Source of the DNA: Lacticaseibacillus nasuensis JCM 17158
Lineage (GTDB): Bacteria; Bacillota; Bacilli; Lactobacillales; Lactobacillaceae
Reading direction: 5' to 3'
DNA: 64,000 nucleotides
NCBI RefSeq assembly: GCF_001434705.1
Contig: NZ_AZDJ01000030.1
Coordinates: 78,496-142,495, forward strand
Shown here: in pieces, positions 16,247 to 24,860 of the stretch
How the letters are laid out: the number at the start of each line of letters is the position of its first letter
How positions within the stretch are numbered: the first letter of the stretch is position 1
Made by a program: the position numbers and the translations under genes
The notes under the pieces: generated by a model
What the model was told of the DNA's origin: nothing
Seen by the model: only the letters and a program-made list of their open reading frames with translations
The model's database searches: none

Positions 16247-17113
16247 TTACATAATTCCCAAGAATGTCAGCGCAATCGCCAATACCATCGTTGCGATGAT
16301 GATCCCAAGATAATGAGGACCCTTCTTAACGATAAAGAAATACATTCCTAATACTAAGGCGAACGGTAATAAGTCAGGTAACATTCCATCTAAAATCTTC
16401 TGAACATTTACGGTACTATTGCTATTCTTGAACTGTAATGCAATTGGAAATTTCACATAAGCAGCTGACAGACACCCAATCATATACAATCCAACAATGC
16501 TGGCAATATCGATAACCTTTTTAATCGCACCAGAATGCAGAATACTTAAAACGGAACTTTTCCCGAGTGAGTATCCTTTATTGAAAAGGAACCATGACCA
16601 TCCATACGACCAAGCAATATAGATTAAGCCTGGAATGAAAGCTGCGAGAATCGATCCCTTCAGTGCCATTGGCACAAAAATTGCGAGAGGAATCGTAGCA
16701 ACAATACCTTGATCGACACTGTCACCAATACCGGCCAACGGTCCCATAAGGCCAATCTTTAAGGAATTAATAATCTCAGGAGTTACCTCCTCATTACCCA
16801 TAGCCCGTTGCTCTTCCAACGAAATAGTAATACCGTGGATGATACTCCCCCAGTCGCAATTGGTGTTAAACATTTGCACATGACGCGCCATGGCAGCTTC
16901 AAGTTCTTCTGGCTGATCCTTATAAACCTTGCGTAGAATCTTATTCAATGAAAAGCTAAAAGCAAGCGCTTGCATCCGATCAAAACTAACGGGAACTTCA
17001 ACGGCAGTTGTCCATTTCAACCATGCCCAGAACAAGTCACGCTTGGTCACCTTTTTAGTTGGAGCCTTCGTTACCTTTTGTGACGTTTCTGGTGTCATTA
17101 CTTCTTCACTCAT
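16247..17113 (-). CDS. PTS mannose-family EIID component
   Basis: 288 aa membrane protein. Typical EIID features: RKVYKDQPEELEAAMARHVQMFN and GLMGPLAGIGDSVDQG in the centre, then a hydrophobic C-terminal part with several segments. Its ATG overlaps the EIIC stop by 4 bases. Together with EIIC it forms the sugar channel. The N-terminus has about 20 extra charged residues (Lys/Thr-rich) before the conserved domain. Confidence 0.9.
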   Translation of the reverse strand: MSEEVMTPETSQKVTKAPTKKVTKRDLFWAWLKWTTAVEVPVSFDRMQALAFSFSLNKILRKVYKDQPEELEAAMARHVQMFNTNCDWGSIIHGITISLEEQRAMGNEEVTPEIINSLKIGLMGPLAGIGDSVDQGIVATIPLAIFVPMALKGSILAAFIPGLIYIAWSYGWSWFLFNKGYSLGKSSVLSILHSGAIKKVIDIASIVGLYMIGCLSAAYVKFPIALQFKNSNSTVNVQKILDGMLPDLLPFALVLGMYFFIVKKGPHYLGIIIATMVLAIALTFLGIM

Positions 17114-17862
17114 GCGTAATCCTCCTCATCATCATCATGTTGCTTAAACAGCGACGAAATCATTGCGAAGCAGACAGCGAACACCGCCCCAGTCAGCATT
17201 GAGAAGCCCATTACTGCATACATGTAGAAGCCAAGTGCGAAGAACGGAATGTACTGCTTTTTCCCCATGACTACAAGTGTGAGAGCAAACCCTAACGCTG
17301 GCAACATATTACCAGCGTTTGCCAGACCATCCATCGCCCAGGTCGGGATCGCATTAATGAATGCCTTAACTAATCCGGAACCGAAGTAGGTTGCGACGAA
17401 AACAGGCGTAAAATAAAGTACGAAGTTCGTTGCCCAAGGAATAAGGAATGAGAAATACGATAAAGTGCGATATTTATGTTCCTTTACCAACTTGTCCGAA
17501 TACGTTGTATAGAAAGAATTAAATGTGCGACGTACATTATTCAGCATGACGCCCAATACACCGAATGGAACAGCTAATGCAACAGCTGCAGAGGGATTCA
17601 AATTGCTCATTAACGCAGCGGGAATCGCAATACAGGCAGCCAATCCTTGGTCACTTGGAATATTCCCCCCGGCTTCAATCCCGCCCATATATAGCAACTG
17701 GATTGTCGCTCCGTAAAGCAGCCCTTTTTGTACATCCCCAAACACCAATCCGATGAACACCCCTAGAACAACAGGCTTACGGAACGCGAAAGAAACGAAA
17801 TACGCAGTCCGACCCATCGACAACCAATAAATGATGCCGACTAAAAATGCTTTGAATAGCAT
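17110..17862 (-). CDS. PTS mannose-family EIIC component
   Basis: 250 aa, highly hydrophobic. The EII-Sor block GATIQLLYMGGIEAGGNIPSDQ near residues 50-70 is the family signature. It is a polytopic membrane subunit that binds the sugar with EIID. GGAGGATGAGCC precedes the ATG. The EIIB gene is 17 bases upstream. Confidence 0.9.
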   Translation of the reverse strand: MLFKAFLVGIIYWLSMGRTAYFVSFAFRKPVVLGVFIGLVFGDVQKGLLYGATIQLLYMGGIEAGGNIPSDQGLAACIAIPAALMSNLNPSAAVALAVPFGVLGVMLNNVRRTFNSFYTTYSDKLVKEHKYRTLSYFSFLIPWATNFVLYFTPVFVATYFGSGLVKAFINAIPTWAMDGLANAGNMLPALGFALTLVVMGKKQYIPFFALGFYMYAVMGFSMLTGAVFAVCFAMISSLFKQHDDDEEDYA

Positions 17863-17879
17863 GGCTCATCCTCCAATTA

Positions 17880-18365
17880 TTAATCTAACTTTGCAACAGC
17901 ATTTGCCAACGACTCAGATGGATAATCAGGAGTAGTCTGCAGATAGACTTTTATTCCTTTGGATTCAATTTCCAAAAGATCATCTGCATCCTTTCTGTCA
18001 AGCGTAATTGCATTGTTAACCGCCTTGCGACCTGGTCCACCTCCCAATCCACCAATTTGTACTTCCTGCAACGAAAGACCACCCATCACAGCTTTATGAA
18101 TCTGCTCCACACTCTTGAACAGTAACATTACGTGAGCCTTATCGAAGTCTCCATTTTTCTGAGCGGCGATTCCTTGCTCAACAGTTAAAATTTTGATTTT
18201 AACACCTTTAGGTGCTGCCATCTTAAAGACATCGACCATGAATTCATCCTTCGCTGTAACATCATCAATCGTCACGATTTCATTGATGTCACACTGTTTA
18301 ACCCAACGCGTGATAACCTGACCGTGGATTAGTCGAAAGTCGACACGTGTTAATTCAATTGACAT
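17880..18365 (-). CDS. PTS mannose-family EIIB component (canonical)
   Basis: 161 aa. The active site RVDFRLIHGQV (7-17) with H14 is canonical. The block GGLGGGPGRKAVNNAI is also typical. It transfers phosphate from EIIA to the incoming sugar. First gene of the minus-strand operon; ribosome binding site AGGGGAG. Confidence 0.9.
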   Translation of the reverse strand: MSIELTRVDFRLIHGQVITRWVKQCDINEIVTIDDVTAKDEFMVDVFKMAAPKGVKIKILTVEQGIAAQKNGDFDKAHVMLLFKSVEQIHKAVMGGLSLQEVQIGGLGGGPGRKAVNNAITLDRKDADDLLEIESKGIKVYLQTTPDYPSESLANAVAKLD

Positions 18366-18404
18366 ATGTATCTCCCCTTTCTGCTTTCAACAACGACTTC
18401 ATTC

Positions 18405-18458
18405 TGACATCGCTTTCATTTTTTAGCCATAGTACAAGAGAACAAAAAGCGCTTCCAA
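18405..18458 (-). promoter_or_regulatory. PTS operon promoter with two cre (CcpA) boxes
   Basis: Minus-strand -35 TTGGAA (18453-18458), 18-base spacer, -10 TACTAT (18429-18434). A box matching the cre consensus WTGNAANCGNWNNCW at every position, ATGAAAGCGATGTCA, lies at 18405-18419 just after the start point (roadblock position). A second one, TTGGAAGCGCTTTTT at 18444-18458, has one mismatch and overlaps the -35. CcpA repression in glucose is therefore likely. The rest of the divergent gap to 18727 shows no gene. Confidence 0.75.
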
Positions 18459-18727
18459 ATTTGTACGGTTTGAAGTATTGAGCAAATTATCACTTTTTCA
18501 TTTCATAATATCCCCAGGATTTTGCACATGTGAAACACTTGTCGCATCAGGCATAAGGCCCAAAATCCGTTGTAAAGTTCAGAAAATTTTTGAAAGAATA
18601 CTAAACGGAATGTCCATCTGTGTAAGCGCTGTATTCAAACATACAATAATCTGCTTATCTTTTGTTCCAAATGACCATGGTGGCAAAAATGCGCAGGTGG
18701 GATGATACTAGTGGAGGTGAAAGTAGT

Positions 18728-19357
18728 ATGAAAAAATTTGAAAACACAAAACGTATTCTTGATAGTGGAGCATTGGCAGTTGTCAGGGCAAAACCTGAAC
18801 GAGTACTAGAAATTGCAGAAGGCATCCTAAAGGGCGGCGTCCCAGTAATGGAAATTAGCTATACTAACTCTGACGCACCTATGGCGATTGATGCTGTACA
18901 TCAAAAATTTGGAGACAAATTGCTGGTCGGTGCTGGTACTGTGAATAATGGAGCTACAGCTAAGGATGCAATTTCCCATGGCGCTGGATTTATCTATTCG
19001 CCAATTTTTGATCAAGATGTTATGTCGCTTGCTAACGAATACCAGATTCCGTACGCACCCGGATGCAGTACAGTAACTGAGGCAATGCATGCGCTTCGTG
19101 CTGGTGCTACATTTATTAAGTACTTCCCATATGGTGGGCTTCTCGGTCCAGAAATTATTAAAACAATTAAAACTCCAATTCCTGATTTGCCAATGCTGGA
19201 GTCGGGCGGCGTTAATGCCAGCAATATCACAGCTTGGTTCGAAGCAGGTGTTGAGGTTGTCGGCATTGGCGGTGCTCTTTCGAAGGGGACCCCTGAGGAC
19301 ATTGCAAAGAGTGCGTCTGAGATCCGAGCAAAGATTGACGCATTCCGGGCGAAATAA
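18728..19357 (+). CDS. eda: KDPG/KHG aldolase (Eda family)
   Basis: 209 aa. Class I aldolase with E42 in VMEISYTN, Schiff-base K131 in FIKYFPYGG, plus GAGTV (68-72) and GCSTVTEA. It cleaves 2-keto-3-deoxy-6-phosphogluconate to pyruvate and glyceraldehyde-3-phosphate. The usual K-L-F-P is K-Y-F-P here. The ATG at 18728 follows GGAGGTG; upstream in-frame codons are ignored for that reason. Divergent from the PTS operon and one base upstream of a SIS isomerase gene. No KDPG dehydratase is visible, so the true substrate may be a related deoxy-keto sugar phosphate. Confidence 0.85.
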   Translation: MKKFENTKRILDSGALAVVRAKPERVLEIAEGILKGGVPVMEISYTNSDAPMAIDAVHQKFGDKLLVGAGTVNNGATAKDAISHGAGFIYSPIFDQDVMSLANEYQIPYAPGCSTVTEAMHALRAGATFIKYFPYGGLLGPEIIKTIKTPIPDLPMLESGGVNASNITAWFEAGVEVVGIGGALSKGTPEDIAKSASEIRAKIDAFRAK

Positions 19358-19358
19358 T

Positions 19359-19976
19359 ATGAAAGAAGCACATACATCAACTCGGGATGACGTTCAAGAA
19401 TTCATGACCCGTGAACTTTCTGCTGTCAAATACGCCGTAGAAAATGTGGATCCGAACGTTGAAGAAGTTGTTAAAGTAATTGAACAGTGCCAGGGTAGAG
19501 TAATCTTCTCAGGTGTCGGCAAAACTGGTCATATAGGGGCTAAATTAGCTGCAACTTTTGCAAGCCTTGGCACTCCTGCCTTCTTCGTACACGCAACAGA
19601 AGCAATGCATGGCGACATGGGAATGATTAAACGAGAAGACGTTGTAATTTTGATCAGTAATTCTGGCGAAACGAAAGAGTCACTGGCACCTATTCCCAGT
19701 ATCCGCCGGATTGGCGCGACAATCGTTTCCATATCACGCTCATCAAACTCTAGCCTTGCAAAATTAAGCGATATCGCAATCGTGCTTCCCGTCACTGATG
19801 AAGCAGATGATCTCGGTTTGGCGCCAACGAGTAGCTCAACTGAAGCACTGGTTCTTGGAGATGCAATCGCCTTAACAATAGCTCGCCAAGAAGGCTTTAC
19901 TCGACGAGACTTTGCAGGATTTCACCCTGGAGGTGCTTTAGGTAAACAGCTGTTGAACGGCGAAACTGCAGTTTAA
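19359..19976 (+). CDS. SIS-domain sugar-phosphate isomerase (KdsD/HxlB-like)
   Basis: 205 aa, a single SIS domain: FSGVGKTGHIGAKLAATFASLGTPAFFVH, ISNSGETKE, and ALVLGDAIALTIA near the C-terminus. These match arabinose-5-phosphate isomerase or 6-phospho-3-hexuloisomerase, but the CBS pair of full-length KdsD is absent. It converts one phosphosugar to another before or after aldol cleavage. It starts one base after the aldolase stop with no strong ribosome binding site, implying translational coupling. Confidence 0.8.
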   Translation: MKEAHTSTRDDVQEFMTRELSAVKYAVENVDPNVEEVVKVIEQCQGRVIFSGVGKTGHIGAKLAATFASLGTPAFFVHATEAMHGDMGMIKREDVVILISNSGETKESLAPIPSIRRIGATIVSISRSSNSSLAKLSDIAIVLPVTDEADDLGLAPTSSSTEALVLGDAIALTIARQEGFTRRDFAGFHPGGALGKQLLNGETAV

Positions 19977-20041
19977 AGTATTCAGTAACCAACTGCTCAG
20001 ATATACCCAATACAGAAACCTATCATCACAACATAGACTAA

Positions 20042-20082
20042 CCAGAAAGAACTCATGATTAGAGTTCTTTCTGGCTTTTTTA
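20042..20082 (+). terminator. Terminator after eda-SIS operon
   Basis: CCAGAAAGAACTC (20042-20054) pairs perfectly with GAGTTCTTTCTGG (20062-20074), followed by CTTTTTTAT. Confidence 0.9.
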
Positions 20083-20160
20083 TAATGATCCATGGCCACC
20101 TCATCAAATTAACGAAAACTATTAAACTGCTAAAGTACAATCTGATCGAATTCAAAAAAA

Positions 20161-20181
20161 GTGATCGCATTCTGCGATCAC
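20161..20181 (-). terminator. Terminator after fumarate reductase gene
   Basis: GTGATCGCA (20161-20169) pairs with TGCGATCAC (20173-20181); the minus strand continues with seven T residues. Confidence 0.85.
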
Positions 20182-20212
20182 CTTATATAACAAAATGTAC
20201 GACTTAGCCCGG

Positions 20213-22042
20213 TTAAGCCGTTACCGCTTGACTCGCAATATACGCCTTGGCGTTCATTGCGGCGTGCCGGCCAGAGTTGACGTCATGCGCACAGGCAGAA
20301 CCACCAAGCGTGATGGTATAAACGTCACGATACTGCATGGTGCTGTCCATACCAGCGACATACAAACCAGGAATTTTCTCGAAGTCGTCAGTGATGACTT
20401 CAAACTTCCGGTTAGAGCCGACCCCGCCGATGCCAATCAGGTTCGACGGATCCAACCGTGCAATGTAGAATGGGCCTTCATCCAAGGCCACCAGCATATC
20501 GGCATCCTTGTTGAATTCCTCATCTTTCCCGTTGGCGGCAAACCGGTTGTATTGCTTCAAGGTGTCGACCACGGCATCAACTGGTAAATCGACTGCCTTG
20601 GCGAGGTCCGCAAAGTTATCCGCCTTGAACAGCGAGTTGCCTTCGTTAGTTTCGACCGCCTTGGCCAGGACCTCATCGGCCCCATCGACCCCAGCCGTGA
20701 TTTGGTCATAAATCTTCTGGCTGAAGATTTCATAGGTGACTTTGGTCGACTTGATCGCCATCCGCTGATACAACAAGTTGTCCTTCTTGACGTTTTCATT
20801 GACGAACCGCGCGCCGTCCTGGTTGACGAAGACCACTGGGCCACCGCTTGGCAATGACATGAAGCCATTAATCGGATCGATGTACAGGTGCACGCCTTCA
20901 TGCGGCAAGGCCTGAATGTAGTTCATCATGAACTCTGGCGATTCCAGCAACATATCCTTGGCCCCTAACGACATGGCCATTTGATAGCCATCGCCAGTAT
21001 TACTTGGCATCGAGCAGTAATGCAGGTTCTTAGTTTGCCAGCCTTGCTTGGCAATCAGTTCAGCATTGTGGCCGACCCCACCAGTGGCCAGCAACGTCGC
21101 CTTAGCGTTAATCTGCAGCGTTCCATCTGGACTATCGGCGTAAACGCCAGCGACACGCTCGCCGTCGCGAATAATGCTCGTAGCACTGGTGTCGAGGATA
21201 AATTTGACCCCAAGTTCATCAGCGCGCGCCTTCATATAAGGCACGTAGCCGATAGAGGCAAAGCCACCCTTGAACCAGTGGAACGTTGGGAACATGCAGG
21301 TGTCGTGATAACGATCCACATGCGTCAGTTGTACGCCCTGCTTAACCAGCCAGTCGATGTTTTCAGCCGAGTTGTTGACCAGGTCGACCCAAAATGAGCC
21401 ATCAGCCCGGTATTGGCCTAGTTCCATTTCCCGAGAGATAATGTCTTCTTTTTCGGCGTGGATGCCGGCCGCTTTTTGCATGTCGGTATTAATCCCGAAG
21501 ATGCCTTCAACACCGCCGCCATTCCCGGCAACAAAGGCGTTCTTCTCGAGGACGGTAACTTTGACGCCATCTTGTGCCGCCTGCACGGCAGCGGCTAACC
21601 CGGCGATACCAGCACCGATAATCAAAAATTCAGTGTCGATGACCTTGTCGACTTTCGCCGGAGCCTGCCGCCAATTTTGATAATCATCGTTAGCAGTCGC
21701 TGCTACGGTCGTGGTGGTCGATGCCGTCTTCGGCGCTGCGGTCCGCTGATGATAGTCCGCAACATTTCCGCCGGCTTGTTTAACCGCCTCACCAACCGCG
21801 TTCAAGAGGCCCTTGCTGGAATATGACGCGCCAGTCAGCGCATCGATATCTAACGTTTGGTCCTTGATAATCTTCTCGGGAATCTGCGTGAACACGGCGT
21901 CTTCTAGCGTATTCGGCACAATCTCTTTTTCCGCTGTAATTTTTTCAATGCGGTTATGATCAATGTCGACACGTAACTTGGTCGAATTGTTCTCGTAGCC
22001 TTGCGCCACAACGTGATACGTACCAGACTTCAAATTAGCCAT
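20213..22042 (-). CDS. Flavin fumarate reductase (FMN-binding plus FAD domain)
   Basis: 609 aa. The N-terminal FMN-binding domain contains DALTGAS (67-73), matching the covalent-flavinylation motif Dxx(S/T)GA(S/T) used by ApbE. The FAD_binding_2 domain starts near residue 135 with FLIIGAGIAGLAAAVQ. There is no signal peptide or haem motif, so it is a soluble cytoplasmic enzyme, probably reducing fumarate (or a related enoate) with NADH and acting as an electron sink. Its role is reinforced by the divergent LysR regulator and a cre box. No apbE or NADH-flavin domain is visible nearby. Confidence 0.85.
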   Translation of the reverse strand: MANLKSGTYHVVAQGYENNSTKLRVDIDHNRIEKITAEKEIVPNTLEDAVFTQIPEKIIKDQTLDIDALTGASYSSKGLLNAVGEAVKQAGGNVADYHQRTAAPKTASTTTTVAATANDDYQNWRQAPAKVDKVIDTEFLIIGAGIAGLAAAVQAAQDGVKVTVLEKNAFVAGNGGGVEGIFGINTDMQKAAGIHAEKEDIISREMELGQYRADGSFWVDLVNNSAENIDWLVKQGVQLTHVDRYHDTCMFPTFHWFKGGFASIGYVPYMKARADELGVKFILDTSATSIIRDGERVAGVYADSPDGTLQINAKATLLATGGVGHNAELIAKQGWQTKNLHYCSMPSNTGDGYQMAMSLGAKDMLLESPEFMMNYIQALPHEGVHLYIDPINGFMSLPSGGPVVFVNQDGARFVNENVKKDNLLYQRMAIKSTKVTYEIFSQKIYDQITAGVDGADEVLAKAVETNEGNSLFKADNFADLAKAVDLPVDAVVDTLKQYNRFAANGKDEEFNKDADMLVALDEGPFYIARLDPSNLIGIGGVGSNRKFEVITDDFEKIPGLYVAGMDSTMQYRDVYTITLGGSACAHDVNSGRHAAMNAKAYIASQAVTA

Positions 22043-22064
22043 AAAGTTTTCCTCCTATACTGAA

Positions 22065-22119
22065 CAGGTATGGGGTACCTGTGAATCTATGAACAGCGTA
22101 GCACATAAACCGCTTTCAA
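22065..22119. promoter_or_regulatory. Fumarate reductase control region: palindrome and cre box
   Basis: CAGGTA (22065-22070) and TACCTG (22076-22081) form an inverted repeat in the untranslated leader. At 22105-22119 the minus strand reads TTGAAAGCGGTTTAT, one mismatch from the cre consensus. ATAA-N10-TTAT just beyond (about 22121-22138) is a candidate LysR box shared by the divergent genes. Confidence 0.55.
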
Positions 22120-22176
22120 TATAATTGAATAATGTTATGATTAATAACGGAAGCTTATGAGAAGAAGGCGTTCACG

Positions 22177-23067
22177 ATGAACATGGATCATTTGAAACTC
22201 TTCACGAATTTGGCGGAGACACTGAATTTTTCGCAAACCGCCAAGAACTTGCACCTCACCCAACCGGCCGTCACCCAAGCCATCAACTCACTGGAGCAAG
22301 AAGTCGGGTTCAAACTCTTTAAACGCACGAAACGCCAAGTCTCCCTGACGAAAGGTGGCCACGTCCTCTACACCAACGTTCAGCCATTGCTGATCAAGTT
22401 TACCACCGCCGTGGAAACCGCGCGGGTCGCCCAGGAGCGTGACGTCGCCACCTTATCCATCGGCTACACGGAGACCTATTACGAGTTGCAGCAATTTCCT
22501 AAACTTATCAAGGAATTCAATAAGTTGCATCCTGCTTCGCATGTGTACCTCGAGAACTTTGATCACAATTTATTGCGGCAACATCTGCTTAATCAGGAGT
22601 GCGATGTGACTTTTCCGATGCAGGACAGCATTCAAGACGACCAAAATATTGCCTTCATCCCCTTGATTACCGGCCGGTTTGCCTGCATCGTGCCCACCAG
22701 CAATCCCCTGGCCAACCACACCACCATCGACATCACTGAACTGGCTGACCAGACACTGATTTTTCTCAACGCCAACCAATGCCCGCCACGCCAGTTTGCC
22801 ATTCAGCAACTCCTGCAAAAAGCCTGCCCTAACGCCAACTATCTGTACTCGGACTCCATCATGTTGGATCATACGCTGGTGAAAGGCGGCTTAGGCATCG
22901 CCATCATGGTGACGGCCGCCAGCCGCGCCGATGCGCCGGACTTTCGTGTGATTCCGCTGGATTACCCAGGTTGGCGCCCTTACACCTATGGCATGGCGGT
23001 GTTGAAGCCCATCGACGATCCGGTGCTGAAGCAATTCATCGCCTGCGCTCAGCGCATTTTTCACTAA
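22177..23067 (+). CDS. LysR-family transcriptional regulator
   Basis: 296 aa. The N-terminal winged helix-turn-helix is FSQTAKNLHLTQPAVTQAIN followed by LEQEVGFKLFKRTKR (about 17-51), then a periplasmic-binding-like effector domain. Divergent from the fumarate reductase gene with 134 bases between starts, so it very probably controls it, with fumarate, malate or a related acid as candidate effector (inference). It ends in a bidirectional terminator. Confidence 0.9.
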   Translation: MNMDHLKLFTNLAETLNFSQTAKNLHLTQPAVTQAINSLEQEVGFKLFKRTKRQVSLTKGGHVLYTNVQPLLIKFTTAVETARVAQERDVATLSIGYTETYYELQQFPKLIKEFNKLHPASHVYLENFDHNLLRQHLLNQECDVTFPMQDSIQDDQNIAFIPLITGRFACIVPTSNPLANHTTIDITELADQTLIFLNANQCPPRQFAIQQLLQKACPNANYLYSDSIMLDHTLVKGGLGIAIMVTAASRADAPDFRVIPLDYPGWRPYTYGMAVLKPIDDPVLKQFIACAQRIFH

Positions 23068-23072
23068 TCAAA

Positions 23073-23111
23073 AAATGAGGTGAGCCAACTTCGCGTTGGC
23101 TCACCTCATTT
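23073..23111. terminator. Bidirectional terminator between convergent LysR and ABC genes
   Basis: AAATGAGGTGAGCCAAC (23073-23089) pairs perfectly with GTTGGCTCACCTCATTT (23095-23111), flanked by A-rich sequence on the left. Confidence 0.9.
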
Positions 23112-23116
23112 ATCGT

Positions 23117-23920
23117 TTAACTCAGCAGCACCGCATCATCGGTCAGCTCGCTGCCACTTTGTTCCTTAAACATCCGCATCAGATCCGGTACGGTGAGGCC
23201 TTGCTTCTCGGCCCCGCCGACGTCGACGACGATGCGGCCGTGGTCCAGCATGATCAGCCGGGTGCCGTACTTGATCGCGTCTTGCATGTTGTGGGTAATC
23301 ATCAGCGTGGTGATGGACTGCGCACGCACCAGTTGGTCGGTCAGCTGCATCACCGTGGCACTGGTTTGCGGGTCAAGCGCCGCGGTATGTTCGTCCAGCA
23401 GCAATAATTCGGGCATTTGTAGCGTCGCCATCAGGAGGGTAATGGCTTGGCGCTGGCCGCCGGACAAGAGGCCGATTTCCGCGCTCAACCGGTCTTCCAA
23501 ACCGAGGTTGAGGCTGGCGAGTTTTTCCTTGAACAAGGCGCGGTCGCTTTTCTTCACGCCGGGCCGCCAGAAGTTGCGCCAAGCCCCGCGCCGCAGCGCG
23601 AGACTCAGATTTTCTTCTACCGTCAGCAACGGGGCGGTGCCGGATTTGGGATCCTGGAACACCCGGGAAATTAGCTTGGCGCGCTTGGCGACGGTTTGGT
23701 AGGTGACGTCGTGGTCGGCGATTTTGATTTGGCCGTGGGTCACCGGCAGCGACCCGGCGATGCTGTTAAGCAGCGTCGACTTGCCGGCGCCGTTCCCACC
23801 GATGATGGTCAGGAATTCGCCGGGCTCAAGCGTCAGGTCGATGCCTTGCAGCGCGTGGTTTTCGTTGACGGTTCCTTGTTCAAAATACTGATGCAGTGCT
23901 TTGATTTCTAAGGCTGGCAT
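23117..23920 (-). CDS. ABC importer ATPase (aromatic amino acid type, TrpZ-like)
   Basis: 267 aa. Walker A GGNGAGKST (about 38-46), signature LLSGGQRQA (about 156-164), Walker B LLLLDEHTAALDP, and the H-loop ITHN. It energises the importer formed with the permease immediately upstream (2 bases apart) and the lipoprotein. In this family (ABC_sub_bind/TrpXYZ) substrates are aromatic amino acids. It may also serve the orphan paralogous lipoprotein at 26210-27184. Confidence 0.85.
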   Translation of the reverse strand: MPALEIKALHQYFEQGTVNENHALQGIDLTLEPGEFLTIIGGNGAGKSTLLNSIAGSLPVTHGQIKIADHDVTYQTVAKRAKLISRVFQDPKSGTAPLLTVEENLSLALRRGAWRNFWRPGVKKSDRALFKEKLASLNLGLEDRLSAEIGLLSGGQRQAITLLMATLQMPELLLLDEHTAALDPQTSATVMQLTDQLVRAQSITTLMITHNMQDAIKYGTRLIMLDHGRIVVDVGGAEKQGLTVPDLMRMFKEQSGSELTDDAVLLS

Positions 23921-23921
23921 G

Positions 23922-24833
23922 TTAATCCTCCGACATCCGTTTGCGATTGGCCTGGCGCTGTTCCCACTGGCGGAAGCGATTCTGCACGGTTGGAATAGCC
24001 AGGAACAACACGAGCATCAACGCGTAGAACAGGCGCAGGTAGTTCGGGTCGACTCCCAGTTCCAGCACCAGCGCGATGATCAGGCGGTAAATAATCGCGC
24101 CGCCGATAATGGTGACGAGGCGCATCCCGAAGCTCAAGTTGTGCAGGAAGATTTCGGCGATGATGATGGCAGACAAGGCGATGACCAAGGTGCCGATCCC
24201 CATGCTGACGTCGGCGTAGCCATTGGACTGGGCCATGAGGCTGCCGGCCAAGGCAATCAAGCCGTTCGACACCATGTAGACGATGATTTTCATGTTGTCG
24301 TTGTTGATGCCGTTGGCGGCGCTCATCGCCTGGTTGTTGCCGACGGCGCGAGCGGCCAGCCCCATTTCGGTGTTGAAGAACATGACCAGCAAGGCGATGA
24401 CGATCACCACAATGATGGCGCCGATGACGATCACCGTCGTGGTGTCATCCCCCACTGGGAAGCGCGAGAAAATCGTCTTGAGCTTCGGGTCGGTGGTCAA
24501 CGACAGGTTCGACGTCAGGCCCATGACCCAGAGGTTAATGGAATATAACCCGGTCATGGTCAAAATCCCAGTTAACAGATCTGGAATTTTCAGCTTGGTG
24601 TGCAACAACCCGGAGACTAACCCCGCCAGCGCCCCGGCGATAAAGCCGTAAAGCGTGGCGGCAATCGGGCCGTGACCGGTGGTTAAGGCGCGGGCCGTCA
24701 CCGCAGCGCCGAGAGGAAAACTCCCTTCAGCCGTCATGTCGGCGATGTCCAAAATCCGAAACGTCAGGTACACGCCAATCGCCATGATTGACCATAAGAA
24801 TCCTTGTGACACACTCGAGGTGATAATACTCAT
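23922..24833 (-). CDS. ABC importer permease (TrpY-like)
   Basis: 303 aa, about eight hydrophobic segments, related to branched-chain-type permeases (TFRILDIADMTAEGSFPLGAA near the N-terminus is diagnostic for the TrpXYZ class). Start 24833 chosen because GGAGG lies 5 bases upstream; an ATG at 24836 and a TTG at 24845 are closer alternatives. Middle gene of the lipoprotein-permease-ATPase operon. Confidence 0.85.
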   Translation of the reverse strand: MSIITSSVSQGFLWSIMAIGVYLTFRILDIADMTAEGSFPLGAAVTARALTTGHGPIAATLYGFIAGALAGLVSGLLHTKLKIPDLLTGILTMTGLYSINLWVMGLTSNLSLTTDPKLKTIFSRFPVGDDTTTVIVIGAIIVVIVIALLVMFFNTEMGLAARAVGNNQAMSAANGINNDNMKIIVYMVSNGLIALAGSLMAQSNGYADVSMGIGTLVIALSAIIIAEIFLHNLSFGMRLVTIIGGAIIYRLIIALVLELGVDPNYLRLFYALMLVLFLAIPTVQNRFRQWEQRQANRKRMSED

Positions 24834-24860
24834 CATGTCCTCCAACTATTGGTTTGCGGG

